This document shows positions 23,557 to 36,529 of a stretch of 64,000 bases of DNA, piece by piece. The stretch is taken from NCBI GenBank assembly GCA_916613615.1, contig OU744732.1, forward strand, positions 55,343,727 to 55,407,726, read 5' to 3'. A program made the position numbers and the translations under genes. This DNA comes from Steromphala cineraria (Eukaryota > Mollusca > Gastropoda > Trochida > Trochidae). The stretch's first letter is position 1. Each line of letters opens with the position of its first letter. The notes under the pieces are model-generated. The model ran no database searches and was not told the DNA's origin. It saw only the letters and a program-made list of their open reading frames with translations.

Positions 23557-26214
23557 CTTTGAACAAAAGACGCCGGGATATATTGAACAACGAGAAAAGG
23601 ACTGTGAACTACAAACTCAAGGGTTTACATCTGGTAAATTCATTTCAACGGAGAAATCCATTAATCTTTTAAGAATTAGCTGTTGTATTTGTTTGTTTTA
23701 ATAATAAATGATGTTTTGAAAAAAGGCACGCCGTCAGTATTAGAAAGCACTATTAAAAGCATACACAGAGTTATTTCAAGGCGTGATTGTGGCCATATGG
23801 TCTATGGATGCAATCATATTTAGTCTAAAAGGAAATATTTATAATTAGTCTTGAAAAAATCAACATAATATTTACATTGAGAATCAAGGTTCATAACATT
23901 TGAAAACAAAATAGAGAGCCAAAATCAACATCGTTACCATGCACTAATAGGCGTCTTGCATAAATAATTTGCCCGAAATTTGAGCATATAATCTTGGTAG
24001 TTCAGGAATTTTATTTTCAAGAAGTACCCCTCACAACCTTTTAAAAACATAATAGAGAGACCAAAGTCGAACAGCGTTCGAACAAAGAAATTGTAGAAAA
24101 TTGCTATGTACCGGTACTATTCAAATCGTTGAGCATGATATATAGCAATGATATAGCGCTAAATAAATTGACTATAACTTGGAACATATTCTCATATTAA
24201 TTCTGAAGTATCTTTCTACCTGTGTTTCAAAAGTAGGTTAACTGAAATGAACATTTAATCTTAACGTTTAATACAATTCGATGTCATGGAATCAAATACA
24301 AATGAACAAGAGTTATTTCCGGGTGTAAATTAATCACCTGGATTACCTTCACAAAGCTACCTGTGGCGTTCCATCATACACAGGTAAACCTATACAGCAA
24401 GACGTTGTCTAAAGTAAGTAAGAAGACAGATATGACCCACAACCAGCTATTTCAGGCCAAGCAGATAATTACGCTGAAGGAAGGGGCGAAAGTGGCCCCG
24501 ATAACTTCCTGGAAAGAGATAGCAACAAAAAGCTTTCTTATCGTTCCCTGGCAGGTCATTGTCGCGAGATCTCGCGAGACTCAGTCTGTGGAATTCCGGA
24601 AGTTCCATGTTTGAAGACTCCATGGATTGTTTTACACGATGTGAAAACACTTGGCTGTTTATGAGGGGAAAACGAATGTCTTTGGAAACAGGACTAAACA
24701 GACTGGTACCTCCTTGTGTTGTCGTTTCATCAATTCCTAGGAATGTATTTGACTAACTAGAACTGCAAAACCAGAAGAAATTAGTTTCTGTTTCTGTGTT
24801 TCCTCGAACGGGTTATTCGGACCATGTAATCGTTACTTGGCATATTTGCCAACGAAACTAAATCGCTGATATTCGACCAAGTAAGACCATGACAATTTAT
24901 AAAAAAAAAAAATCTTTCTAATAAAAAATTACATAGATATACCGTAATTTCGTTATCTTGCTTTTATAATTCTTTTCTTAATAGAAGTCCAAAATTAACA
25001 TTATTGGCTCCGTAAGAGAGCATAGGCGAATGTTAAGTAAAATATGATTTGTTCAGAACCTTTCACGTATGTAATACAATTAACGTGCATGTTGGTTTTG
25101 TCTATAAATGTATGTACATGTGTCGACTTTGAAATAAAGAGTTTCTGCTTGCGTGTAACTTTTTGCTAGGTACGTATATATATGTCTCTGTTCCACTTTC
25201 TTAATGTCACTCTCGGTGTCTCAGCCTATATCTCATTATAATTCTCTAAGTCTCTCTGGTTATGCATCTTCCTTATGTCCAGTACGGTTATGTCTCTTTT
25301 CATATCCCTCTGCCACTCTCTCTTCACAGCAGAAGATTGCTTCATATTCATTATTTTCAGATGATAACAATAGGTAGGTCTGTTTCTATCATTCTCCTAG
25401 TCTTGATTCCAACATGAGAAATAACCGACGACCTAGCCATTCTCCTTGCTGTTATTCTACTCCCTCTCTCAACCATCTAGATCCACTATCAGCCTATATC
25501 ACACACTTAGAGATAAAATTCGCCATTCCATTGGTTCCAAATCATAGACACAAAAAACTTGCACCGTGTGACCTCCATTTCTACGCATGCGTAAAGCATG
25601 TCTACTAAAAATAAACACCGAATCGGGGTAAGGAGACCTTTGGGACTAAATATGTCTGCAATCTTAGATGATAGTCTGCGCTTGGTTTAGTTTTACTACC
25701 CAAGCCTACCCTACATTCCGGTAGGTAGTTTTTAGGTTCAGAATCTAGATAACAGTTTCAATCTTTAAAACCATATTTTGAAAGTGTGAAACCCATTATA
25801 CTTTAGCTAAGTAAGAAGAGACATTCTTTCAAAGATGAGGTTTTCTCTGCGTTGGTAAAAGAATTGACTTTTTTGCTCTCAAATGTAAACTGATTTAAAC
25901 GAAAGTTGCGTAAAAAACAAAGAAAATGGCTCTTGTCGCTGACAAGCATTCTTTCTTGCAAATGCACTAATCGTGTAAACTGTCGAACTGAAAATTGGTT
26001 GAGATCTCTGAAGAGTGTGGTTTATTTCCACACAGGTGAACAAATACTTTAAACTTAGATAATTATAAACAAACCACGCCTTCTTGTGTTAAATCCTCGT
26101 CTTGTTATGTATGGTTTTCTAACAACATTTGACGTGTGTTTTACCGTTATAACGTATGGTATACATGTGTACATAGGACATGTCATATTATCATATAACG
26201 CACAACGGTCTTTG
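23557..26214. other. Intronic stretch, no gene recognised
   Basis: There are only short overlapping frames. A notable site is the TCTCGCGAGA palindrome at 24562-24579, listed separately. A poly-A run lies at about 24899-24912. Confidence 0.45.
24562..24579. promoter_or_regulatory. TCTCGCGAGA motif in a 16-bp palindrome
   Basis: TCGCGAGATCTCGCGA (24562-24577) is a perfect palindrome and overlaps a full TCTCGCGAGA (24570-24579). In vertebrates that motif marks CpG promoters and binds ZBTB33/Kaiso. The surroundings are not otherwise CpG-rich, so a promoter is not established. Confidence 0.3.
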
Positions 26215-26274
26215 ACACGCCGCTAATGGCTGAAATATTGCCCAAGCGGTGTAAAACAATAACTCACACACTCA
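26215..26274 (-). repeat. Short gastropod dispersed repeat
   Basis: This is a reversed copy of the family at 6915-6976: CACGCCGCTAATGGCTGAAA, then GCCCAAGCGGTGTAAAACAA and CTCACACACTCAC. A CAA-rich, A-rich run lies just downstream at 26308-26345. Confidence 0.75.
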
Positions 26275-26860
26275 CATCGGTCTTTGACAACTTCGTCAAA
26301 ATATTTAAAAAAAAAACACAAACAAAAACAACAACAACAAAAATAACGTTTTCCTAATGTTCAAAAGTTGCACAAATTGAAGATACAAAAAGTGATAACA
26401 TGTATCATAAATATTGATTGGTTGTTGGTGAGATTTCAACTTTGTTTTAACGTCAAATAGAAGGTGAACTCCCCTTAGCGGTCAACCGAAAAGTCATACA
26501 TAAAAGGTCTATTCCATTAACTTCCAATTACCGTAAAGCCACTAATCATCGGTGTTACACCTGAGATGGCATGCTCCCGCTAATGACATCTGTTTCATTA
26601 CAACAGGTATGTGTTATTGCTCGTGTATATAACCCTTGAACAATCAATGCTACGGGTCGTCTGAAAGGCTGTACAAGACAACCTTAATGGTTAAATAAAG
26701 CATTTTGCACAAGGCGTAAATAGCCAAATCCTTACTGACTGAAGAATGGGAGTAATTAATTGATTAAAATAACGTCACTGTCAGTAACCTCATTAAATTT
26801 TAATAAATGAAAAATAAATACTTTAATTCTACATCTAAGTATTTTATAATTTTTTCTTTC

Positions 26861-27230
26861 GAAACATTTCCAAAATTTCACGAGTAATTGTTGGCGTTGT
26901 CAGATAATAATATTGCTACATGCATTTATGACAATAAACTTTGCTCGACTTCGCCCCACGAGAGTTTTTTTCAACTTCACCGCGTAAAGCATTGCTGTAT
27001 TGCTTAAATATGAAAGTGTGAATAACACGCTCTTTATAGTTATCATTATAAGGGTCAAACTTCTGTACTTCGAAACATTTAAAATTCCTTGAGCGTTCTA
27101 TCGGCGTGATCAGGTAATACCATTGCTACATGCAGTTATGACAATAATTTTTACTCGACTATTCCCCACGAGAGTTTGTTCAACGTCACCCTGCAATTGC
27201 TGCATTGCTCAAAAATGGAAAAGTTAAACG
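26861..27230. repeat. Two-copy tandem duplication, 209-bp period
   Basis: CGAAACATTT at 26861 and 27070 begins two units. They share GCTACATGCA, TTATGACAATAA, CTCGACT, CCCCACGAGAGTTT, CAAC(T/G)TCACC and TGC(T/A)GTATTGCT or TGCATTGCTC. Identity is roughly three quarters by eye. Confidence 0.75.
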
Positions 27231-27239
27231 CCCTTATGT

Positions 27240-30200
27240 GTTGGAAGGAACATCTCTGAGATTTCTTATTAGAATAAGTGAAGTACGCAAGAGGGATTGC
27301 GTAAAAAGGTTACAAAATGCAGCAAGGCTTCAATAGTCAGCGATTGGGACTAACACGATTTATCCCTTGCAGGAGAAGGAAGTAGTTGGGGGAAGTGCAA
27401 TCAGATCTATGGAGCACATACTTGCTCCGGAGGCTGAGTCACCTCTCCTAAAACTCGGGTAAATTACCTGTCTCCGAGAGTGTGACTGCAATTAACAGGT
27501 GCGTGCAATTACCTGCGGATATTGCCCTATATTCCTTAAATACTTTCCTCCAGAAGTTTAGGTCTACACAAATAGACCCGTGTGCTAGGTAGGTAACATT
27601 AGCTGTGCGATTAAGATAAGAAGGGGTCCGGTGTTTGAGTAGTTTTCCCCCTGCAATAACATGCCTACTGTAAATAAGGATCTGGCTAAACCTGCCTAAC
27701 CCCCTTGATCTTTAGAGCATCGAATGGATTAAGAGAGTACTCGATAAAACCGTGTCGTTTGCCGTTGGAATAAGATTTACAGTAGGCCTGCTTGATGGTT
27801 GTGTATGAAATAATGATAAGTATAAACATTATTCAGAGAAAATAAAGTACACTAAGAGACTACAAGATAAACACTAATAGTGCTTGTGTATTTTTGAAAG
27901 TAATTTAAGATTTGACTGAATGTAAGTTTAGAAAATTTCGTATTCTAAAAAAGGTTGAGAAAACATATCTATCATATAAACATTGAATTCCAAGGTTTTG
28001 TTAACCTGTAAGCATTTATCATGTTAATCTGCCAGTCAGACCTTAAATAAGATAATAGGCCAAGCAAGTCTATAAGAAGACTTGAGAGCTCAATTTAAGT
28101 AATTTTCTGAAAATTTAAAAAACCCTTAATCTGTTTTTTTTTCAAATTGTAGATTTATTGACCATTTCATTTCAGAGTCTATAAGACTATTGTCCGGTAT
28201 GCATTCATACTTCATAGAATCGACTTCGATACCGAATTGACAACACTACGGAACACACAAGCGTCTGTAAAAGTGAAAGGGTAAATACAAATTTAGTTAG
28301 CATATTGGTTTCAATTTAATTTGATTTAGTCGTTTTTTGAAATTGGAAACACACCGTTATCGATTATTATTCTTTTAAACTAATGTGTTTAAGTTCATCT
28401 TAATTTAAGAAAAATATGCAATGTATTTAAAAATGTGTCAGCACTAACCCTTGGCTAACAAGCAAATTAATATTTCAAAACAATCATCAATGTGAACAAA
28501 TAACAGATCTCGCCATTGAATGGGTTGAGTCCGATACAACTTGAACATAAAGGTAGGACGGGTATGTTTTAACATTTTGATAACAATCAAATCATACATA
28601 GGATCAGATTGAAAAAGGGGAGTCAAAAGTTTTTGTATAGAACATATATGCAACACAGAAACGACCTTGGCTTTGAGGGGGTTAACGTAAGATGTAATCA
28701 GATCTAGAGATAACGTTCAACTTACATACCTGATTTATCATTACAAGGTGTCTGGAGATTAAATGGGCGTGTTTACACAGACAGAAGGTCTTAGTTTGAC
28801 TGAGATATATGAAAAAGCGTTTGTTTCATATACATCACTTTTTCACCCGGAGAGGTGAGGCGATTTTAAATACCCAGATGTTTGGCATAGCCTTTTGGAT
28901 TCCAAACATGACTGAAGAAAGTGGTGAAACATTCCACGAGTATGGATAGCCAGGAGAGGGTAATAGTGTATGCTTGTAAACAAAGCCCCGACATTACAAC
29001 CGGTCCGGACTTTGTTATGTAAACACGACACGTGCTCTCTGTGTTAACTACCATCATTATTCTTATATCGTAGAGAGATCAGATTCACCAGAACATTTTA
29101 CGACATTGCTATTGTTCTCGGCATTCCTCGGGGGTTTCCGTAAAGGAAGCTCTTCATTTCCTGGGAATTACGTAATTATATCCCATAAAAGACGATGATA
29201 TGGGTGTGATTTGTACGGACGTCAAAGAAGACCGCTACGTGCGGACGTAAAAGAAAACACCGCCATGTGTCCTATTTGATGTCTTTTTTCATTCCGTCGT
29301 CTGTAATGGTTACAGAGGTTTATTTATTTTGTCTAGCCTTAGCAATCCACTACAATAGTGTCTGGTCCGTTTCGCTGTTTGATACACCTATTGTGTTTTT
29401 ATAGTATATGTACAGTAGCAAAAGTAACATCAGACAGAAGATACCATTGAAATGCGTGGTGTATATTAGCTTTTAACGTAAACATTTGGTAATTTAAAAA
29501 AAACCCATATTTGTCAATTCATCTTACTAAAAATCTCTTAGCCTTCTGTTTGAATTCAGATGCAACAGAATATTCTTAATAATAGCGTGCAACCTGAAGG
29601 ATAAAGTGGTACATAGGTTTACATACATCATTATAAACACTTCATGCAATAGTACGATTTAGTCTTCAACAAAGAATATGACAATTGAAACCGAATATTG
29701 GATGATCTGAAATGTGACCATCGTCAATCAAAGACACATTTGAAACTTCACCTCCCATATTACACATACTAAGTCCTACACCATAACTAAAAGTGCACTA
29801 TTAGTTTAATAATCACATTAGAGTTACTTTATCCAAAACTGACAGCCTGGAAATTTACTTAATAAATACAATATGCATGACATCAATAACTAACGTAAAT
29901 CACCCAAGGTAACCGTAAGATTCAAGACCAAATAGCACGAGCTTGAAACCTTCATATCTACGTGAATGTTTACCCAACTAAGTACAGTAATCTCCGTCTG
30001 TGTTCACACGAGTTAACAGCTTCACAGACATCATGTAGATATATAACAGACTGTCTGCTATATACCGAACAGGTACATATAATAGACTCTTTGCTACATC
30101 TTGTTCGTCTGAGCGCACTGCGTATAGCCAGATTAATTACTGTCCATATGCGAGTACTGTACATGGTTATTCGGCAACCTCTGTGGTATGTCGAGTGCTT

Positions 30201-30845
30201 CAAAGTTCCAAAGACTTCAACGTTCAAAAGAAGCGGTGTACGTGAATAGTTATACAATTATATTGTTATAAGGTTATAACATTTGATGTTAAAGATAAAT
30301 TCCTGTTTAAACATTAAAATCCGATCCTTAAGTAAAACAGGAATATATATAAAAGATTTCAAGATAGGCCAAGCAGACGTTCGCCTTTAGTGTTATGGGT
30401 CTTAATAAAATTACAAACGTCTATGAAGGCGCTAATAAGCCAAGTGTTAAGAATCAATCAAAGTTGATTCTTGAACATACTAAAAGGATAATCCTAAGAA
30501 TGTTTCTTTTACAATGACAAGAACTCAAATTGGAACTAAATATTATCATTTCAGACACCTTTTGATACAGATCCTTCCGTCTTCCAACATGTCAATGTAA
30601 CAAGAATTGGTACCAAAAATCGTGCTTTCGGCAACAAGAAGTTGATATCCATGAAGTATTTGTTTTTACTCATCGCTTCCAAAATGTCACCCAAAAAATG
30701 TTATTGTTAAATTTGAAACAAAAAATCGTTTCACGGATAAATATTGTCGGATAAATGAAGTCAAGACGAGACACCAAATTGCAAAGACAAGACATCCCCA
30801 ATCCTTTCTGATTTAAGTACACGCTGTTTGTCTGTCTCGACAAAT
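27240..30845. other. Intronic stretch, no gene recognised
   Basis: Open frames occur on both strands over 29962-30257 (95 codons each way), without recognisable motifs or splice-bounded structure. A cluster of CAGGTG/CAGGTA-type boxes lies at about 27428-27515. Confidence 0.4.
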
Positions 30846-30854
30846 TTATATGTC

Positions 30855-31700
30855 TGGAGTTGTAAGTTTGTTGACGCCATTTCCATCTATCTGTTTGTCC
30901 GTCCCTCATTCATTCTCCCCTTCTGCTCGTGACCTCTGTGACCTTTACCTGACGCCGATGACGTCAGCAAAGAGTCAAGGTAGGACTGAGGTGACAACGC
31001 AGCAACTTTGCAAATCTTCATCATTGGTAAGTTACGATTTGGAAACGTTGTAAATCTGGTTTCTCACTCCACTTTTTGACCTCATTTGACCTCAAGATGT
31101 TACCTTATGTGGACGAATACCTAACTGGCTAGCATTCAAAATACTTTTAAAAGATGCGTTTCCAGCTGTAAATTTATATGAACTTCATTTAAGCTTTTCT
31201 TGATTCATTATGACTTTTAATGGAACTCATATCTCAGCAAAATCATTTTGAATCCGAAAATCGGAAATGTCGCCAATGCAGCTGCAGAAACGGTATTTCT
31301 ACTCTTCATCAATAATTTCATTAAACGTTATGATAGCAGAAAAAGATTGTTGGCCCTCTTTTGTGTTCTCCTATAGCGTTCTGTCAACTGTTGAACATCC
31401 ACAAAATTGAGACAAAATAAAGACGTAACACAAAGCAAAGCAAAGACTTTGGGATAAATATAATTCAAAAAATACTATTTTATTTTTCAAAATAGCATTT
31501 ATGCTACATCTATTGCTGCAACACCCAATGGTATGTCCGTTGTGATGTCTTTGACCCCGCATGACCTTTACATTTGACCTTAGATGGAAGCAAACCCAAG
31601 GTGACAATCTAACAGCTCGAAAATCCCCATCTCAGGTAAGTTATGATTTGTACAGCACTATAAACATCCTGGCTCCTAAACTCGACTCTAGAAATATTGG
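30855..31700 (+). repeat. Pair of related ~150-bp blocks with GGTAAGTTA
   Basis: Block one (about 30925-31045) and block two (about 31545-31655) share TGACCTTTAC, AGGTGACAA, CTCATC or TTCATC and GGTAAGTTA(C/T)GATTTG. The shared part ends in a good 5' splice-site sequence, but the two reading frames are not consistently open. I treat it as a duplicated repeat and not as exons. Confidence 0.5.
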
Positions 31701-31870
31701 TCTCATATTCTCTGTGCACTGTTTTACTGCTAGAATGTTTCATGACCTTTAATATTAACCTTCACAGGTTAGGTTTGAATTATTTGAAATATTTTCGCGA
31801 CTGATTCTATAACACCTTTATTGAAACAAATAAGATATAAATTTCAAAACTTAAAACAACAATTCCTTAA

Positions 31871-32226
31871 AGGGGCAGTAGCACGTTTTTTGATAATTTT
31901 ACATTTTAAATATTTCACTTATAATTGTAAGTAAATGCTAAATGTATCATATTGACAGTGTCAACAATCTCATTACACAAGCCAATCACCCATAGTCAGA
32001 GGACAAAGTATGAGGCTTCACATAAAATCCATTGGCGGCCATTTTTGTGTGAACACCTTTAATTTATTTTTGTAAGAAAAATGAATCTCATGGCTGAACT
32101 TTACGTTATATATTTGAATTATTACTGCTTCATTTAGTTTGAATACATTGTCTTTCAATTGGAACTATTTATTTTCATTTTCCTGACATCACCTGATATT
32201 CCCCCTAAAAACGTGCTACTGCCCCT
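31871..32226 (+). mobile_element. 356-bp MITE with TTAA target duplication, copy A
   Basis: The 20-bp terminal inverted repeats are AGGGGCAGTAGCACGTTTTT at the left and its reverse complement at the right. TTAA flanks at 31867-31870 and 32227-32230. There is no coding capacity. TTAA duplication is used by piggyBac, Kolobok and Sola3 type transposases; the parent family could not be decided. Conserved interior words include CAAGCCAATCA, ATTGGCGGCCAT and CATTGTCTTTCAATTGGA. Confidence 0.92.
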
Positions 32227-32576
32227 TTAAAGCTAGCTCTTGACATAACTCAGATAGCCTTGTTATGTTATCAATAGTTTTAGAACTACTACCATAACGG
32301 TGTGACGACATCAAACTTTTAACTGTTTGACGTTATTTGCCTTATATACTTGACAATAGGGTTTTAGTAGAAACTTCGTTTTCTTAGAGTATCACCTGTT
32401 CTTACAATGGGTCATTATTCATCACATTAGAATCCAGAAAGTCAATCAGAAGTATCAATTTATAACAGATACTGTTAAATTTATATATTACATAGATTTA
32501 TATCATATAGTTTTAATCCCTTGGTGGTATGGTATTGCTTAAAAATTTGCTTTACTTTCAACTGTTTTATATGAAG

Positions 32577-32622
32577 TGGCTGAAACATCGCCCAAGCGGA
32601 GTTAAGCTTCAAACTCACTCAA
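32577..32622 (-). repeat. Short gastropod dispersed repeat (partial)
   Basis: A reversed, shortened copy: GTGGCTGAAACATCGCCCAA, then GCGGAGTTAAGC and CAAACTCACTC. It matches the second copy of the tandem pair near 40961. Confidence 0.65.
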
Positions 32623-32699
32623 TTGTTTTGTGATAAACCATCAGAGAAGACACATGGAAAGTCTGTCTGTCTGTCTGATGACGAGCAACCCATTTACTC

Positions 32700-34750
32700 C
32701 AAAACCCCTCCTCTTTTCAGGACCCCCCCCCCCCCCCCCTCCTCCAAACAATTCTTGAATTCTCTGCAGTGTGTTTTGTCTCGTAGTCAAAACCACCACC
32801 TTCTTCCCTGTCCGCTTTTCACCATCACATTTGAACAAGTCTTGGTCCCTCTGCAGTGTTATTTGTCTGGCCCGAACCATCCCCTCTCCTCATTTTCACC
32901 CCCTCCTTTATACAACTCTTCAACAGTGTGTTATGTCTCTAGTCCAAACCATCCCCCTCCCCTCTCCTTTTTCATCCTCTTCTTTGAGTAATTATTGGTC
33001 CCTCTGCAGTGTGATATGTCTTACCCGAACCATCCATTCTACTCGTTTTCGCCCTCTCCTTTAAACAATTATTCTACAGTGTGGTATGTCTCTAGTCCAA
33101 TCCATCCCTCTCCTCTTCTTCACCCCCTCCTTTGAACAATTCATGGATCCTTTCCAGTGTGATGTGTCTCTAGTTCAAACCATCCCTCTCCTCTTCTTCA
33201 CCCCCTCCTTTGAACAATTCATGGATCCTTTCCAGTGTGATGTGTCTCTAGTTCAAACCATCCCTCTCCTCTTCTTCACCCCCTCCTTTGAACAATTCAT
33301 GGATCCTTTCCAGTGTGATGTGTCTCTAGTTCAAACCATCCCTCTCCTCTTCTTCACCCCCTCCTTTGAACAATTCATGGATCCTTTCCAGTGTGATGTG
33401 TCTCTAGTTCAAACCATCCCTCTCCTCTTCTTCACCCCCTCCTTTGAACAATTCATGGATCCTTTCCAGTGTGATGTGTCTCTAGTTCAAACCATCCCTC
33501 TCCTCTTCTTCACCCCCTCCTTTGAACAATTCATGGATCCTTTCCAGTGTGATGTGTCTCTAGTTCAAACCATCCCTCTCCTCTTCTTCACCCCCTCCTT
33601 TGAACAATTCATGGATCCTTTCCAGTGTGATGTGTCTCTAGTTCAAACCATCCCTCTCCTCTTCTTCACCCCCTCCTTTGAACAATTCATGGATCCTTTC
33701 CAGTGTGATGTGTCTCTAGTTCAAACCATCCCTCTCCTCTTTTTCACCCCCTCCTTTGAACAATTCATGGATCCTTTCCAGTGTGATGTGTCTCTAGTTC
33801 AAACCATCCCTCTCCTCTTTTTCACCCCCTCCTTTGAACAATTCATGGATCCTTTCCAGTGTGATGTGTCTCTAGTTCAAACCATCCCTCTCCTCTTCTT
33901 CACCCCCTCCTTTGAACAATTCATGGATCCTTTCCAGTGTGATGTGTCTCTAGTTCAAACCATCCCTCTCCTCTTCTTCACCCCCTCCTTTGAACAATTC
34001 ATGGATCCTTTCCAGTGTGATGTGTCTCTAGTTCAAACCATCCCTCTCCTCTTCTTCACCCCCTCCTTTGAACAATTCATGGATCCTTTCCAGTGTGATG
34101 TGTCTCTAGTTCAAACCATCCCTCTCCTCTTCTTCACCCCCTCCTTTGAACAATTCATGGATCCTTTCCAGTGTGATGTGTCTCTAGTTCAAACCATCCC
34201 TCTCCTCTTTTTCACCCCCTCCTTTGAACAATTCATGGATCCTTTCCAGTGTGATGTGTCTCTAGTTCAAACCATCCCTCTCCTCTTCTTCACCCCCTCC
34301 TTTGAACAATTCATGGATCCTTTCCAGTGTGATGTGTCTCTAGTTCAAACCATCCCTCTCCTCTTCTTCACCCCCTCCTTTGAACAATTCATGGATCCTT
34401 TCCAGTGTGATGTGTCTCTAGTTCAAACCATCCCTCTCCTCTTCTTCACCCCCTCCTTTGAACAATTCATGGATCCTTTCCAGTGTGATGTGTCTCTAGT
34501 TCAAACCATCCCTCTCCTCTTTTCACCCCCTCCTTTGAACAATTCTTGAATTCTCTGCAGTGTGATATGTCTAGCCCGAACCATCGCCTCTACTCTTTCC
34601 CCCATCTCCTCACCCTCTCCTTTAAACAATTCTTCTACAGTGTGTTATGTCTCTAGTCCATACCATCCCCCTCCCCTCTCCTTTTTCACCCTCTCCTTCG
34701 AACCTTTCCAGTGTGATATGTCTAGCCCGACCAGTCGACCCGTGTCCCCA
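32700..34750 (+). repeat. 78-bp minisatellite: 18 near-identical units inside older diverged units
   Basis: The core (about 33094-34520) holds 18 full units of exactly 78 bp, each with GTGTCTCTAGTTCAAACC, CTTCACCCCCTCCTTTGAAC and ATGGATCCTTTCCAGTGTGA (one BamHI site per unit). Because 78 is a multiple of three, an open frame of 487 codons runs through it (33086-34549). The only common variation is C or T in CTCTT(C/T)TTC, with T in the ninth, tenth and fifteenth units. Diverged relatives of the same unit lie on both sides (32750-33090 and 34521-34740). A 17-base C run is at about 32723-32739. The frame is an array artefact: no signal peptide, splice or promoter evidence supports a gene. Confidence 0.93.
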
Positions 34751-36154
34751 GACCTTTGTACTATAGAACATGACAGGTGAATACAGTCTGTAATCCTCTT
34801 ATCGTGTGTACAATTGCTAAATATACCACCCCGGGGACACTTCACACCTACTGTAAGCGTTATCTGGTGAATACCCTTCTTATTGTACATACTCAGCATA
34901 GGAAAGGTGTTTAGCTGCTTATTGAGGTAAACTGCTCTGACAGTAAAAAGGGGGGAGGATTACTTTATTTACGTGTCAAATTCCGAATTAGGTAATAATT
35001 GTAGATATCTCGGTTAAAAACGAATTTTAACGAAGATACATGTACTGAATTGGTCAACAACAAAAAGCTCGTTTGAGCTTATTTGAAGACCGCCCCAGCA
35101 ACAAAATTATATGAATATGACATGACAAGAGCTACATATAGTAAGTCTTAAAGGGACACATTGGTATTTGTAATTTATTTTCCTTAAAGCTTTACTGCAA
35201 TTCCTAGCCGCTGTGACCAATAAACATTGATGACTTAAACCTTCGTATCGCCACTAAACCGTTAGCAGTAAAATGACAAGCACTTTTTGATGAACTTACA
35301 TTATTTGGCCTAACAACCAACAGAGTGTTCCACTACTCGTGTAAATTGTTTTGATATTAGTAATCATCACTTTAAAGTTTTGAATGATATCTAAAAATGT
35401 TTCCTTTTCTCTCTGATAGGCCACGTTGTTAAAGTTTGGTGGGTTTTTGCGGTAGATAACCCAGAAATTATTTATCTACAAAACGTCGATATATATTTGG
35501 GACATAATGTAAAATTTGCTTTAGTGTAACTGTAATAGCGTTAAAATTCTTGTACATTCAAAATTATTTTCTCTAAGAAATTAGTTATAGGTCATTCAAA
35601 TATTCTGACTTTTAGTGGGATATAAGCACAATTCTGCTGGACCTGAAATAAACACGAATCCTTTGAAATATGACTCAACCCTATCTAAAGATGAACAATA
35701 AATTTTATCGACTTTCCATTTTTCTAAAAATATATATAAAGCCATTCTTGCTCAAATACCAACAACTCTTTTTCAAACAATTAGTATCTGAATACATTAC
35801 TTACACTGATGATAAATGATCGGCTGCATAGAACAAAGTATCCTTACTCAAATCCAAACACAACATGTGCAATCTTACATCAGACACTTACTTGCGTAAT
35901 TATAAGCGACTGAGACAAAGGAAGTATTTCAGCACTGCTAAATATATACAATGTTCATAAAGGTTAGGACAGTATAAGGGCAAAGAACAAAGAGAAAAGT
36001 GATAGTATTAAACTGGTTGTAGACGGTTAAGTCCACTTGAATGATGTTCTTGTACCGACATAAGAACCAGTACCTATGTATCATCGGGGTTGGTTGGTAT
36101 AAAGGCTTTGTCTACTAAGATTTCCCCAAAATAGTCATACTGCAGACACGGTTG
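34751..36154. other. Intronic stretch, nothing recognised
   Basis: AT-rich sequence without recognisable genes or repeats on reading. Confidence 0.45.
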
Positions 36155-36229
36155 CCGAGCCTCTGGCGGGATTCGAACCACGGACCTCCTGAGCCGAAGT
36201 CGAACACGCTAACCACTGCGCTGGAAGAA
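36155..36229 (-). repeat. tRNA-Arg-like pseudogene or SINE head
   Basis: Read on the minus strand there is a box A (GCGCAGTGGTTAGCGTG), an anticodon-region ACTTCGGCTCAGG like tRNA-Arg(TCG), and a box B (GGTTCGAATCC). The acceptor stem does not close and the T-stem is mismatched, so it is not a working tRNA gene. Confidence 0.6.
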
Positions 36230-36529
36230 GGTTAATGACCTCTGTTAGGTAGATAATGTCATTGGTTACGTGAAAGACAGTCTAAGTTTAGGTTCCTGAT
36301 CCACCTAAACTCGCAAGAGTCTTATATCAAAGGTGGGTGACTACCCGACGACATACTGTAGCACAGATTCAGTTAGTCTTGGGTTAAGCGTCTGAATTCA
36401 AAGAGCAACCCATCTGGATGATTGCAAGGCATGCTTAATGTTAACTTGTAAGCTTGTCTAACTATAGTGAAATCCAAAGGAAGGTTAAAAATATGCATCG
36501 GTGTTTCAAAGAGGAAATAGATAACATAT

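Noticed and set aside
29962..30257. 95-codon frames on both strands as overlapping genes
   Set aside because: No motif, splice or repeat support; mutual openness on both strands happens by chance.
32623..33064. Proline-rich frames upstream of the 78-bp core
   Set aside because: They are diverged units of the same minisatellite plus a poly-C run.
33086..34549. 487-codon frame as a repeat-protein gene
   Set aside because: It is exactly the 78-bp array read in frame; the array is open only because 78 is a multiple of three. No signal peptide, promoter, splice site or conservation was seen.
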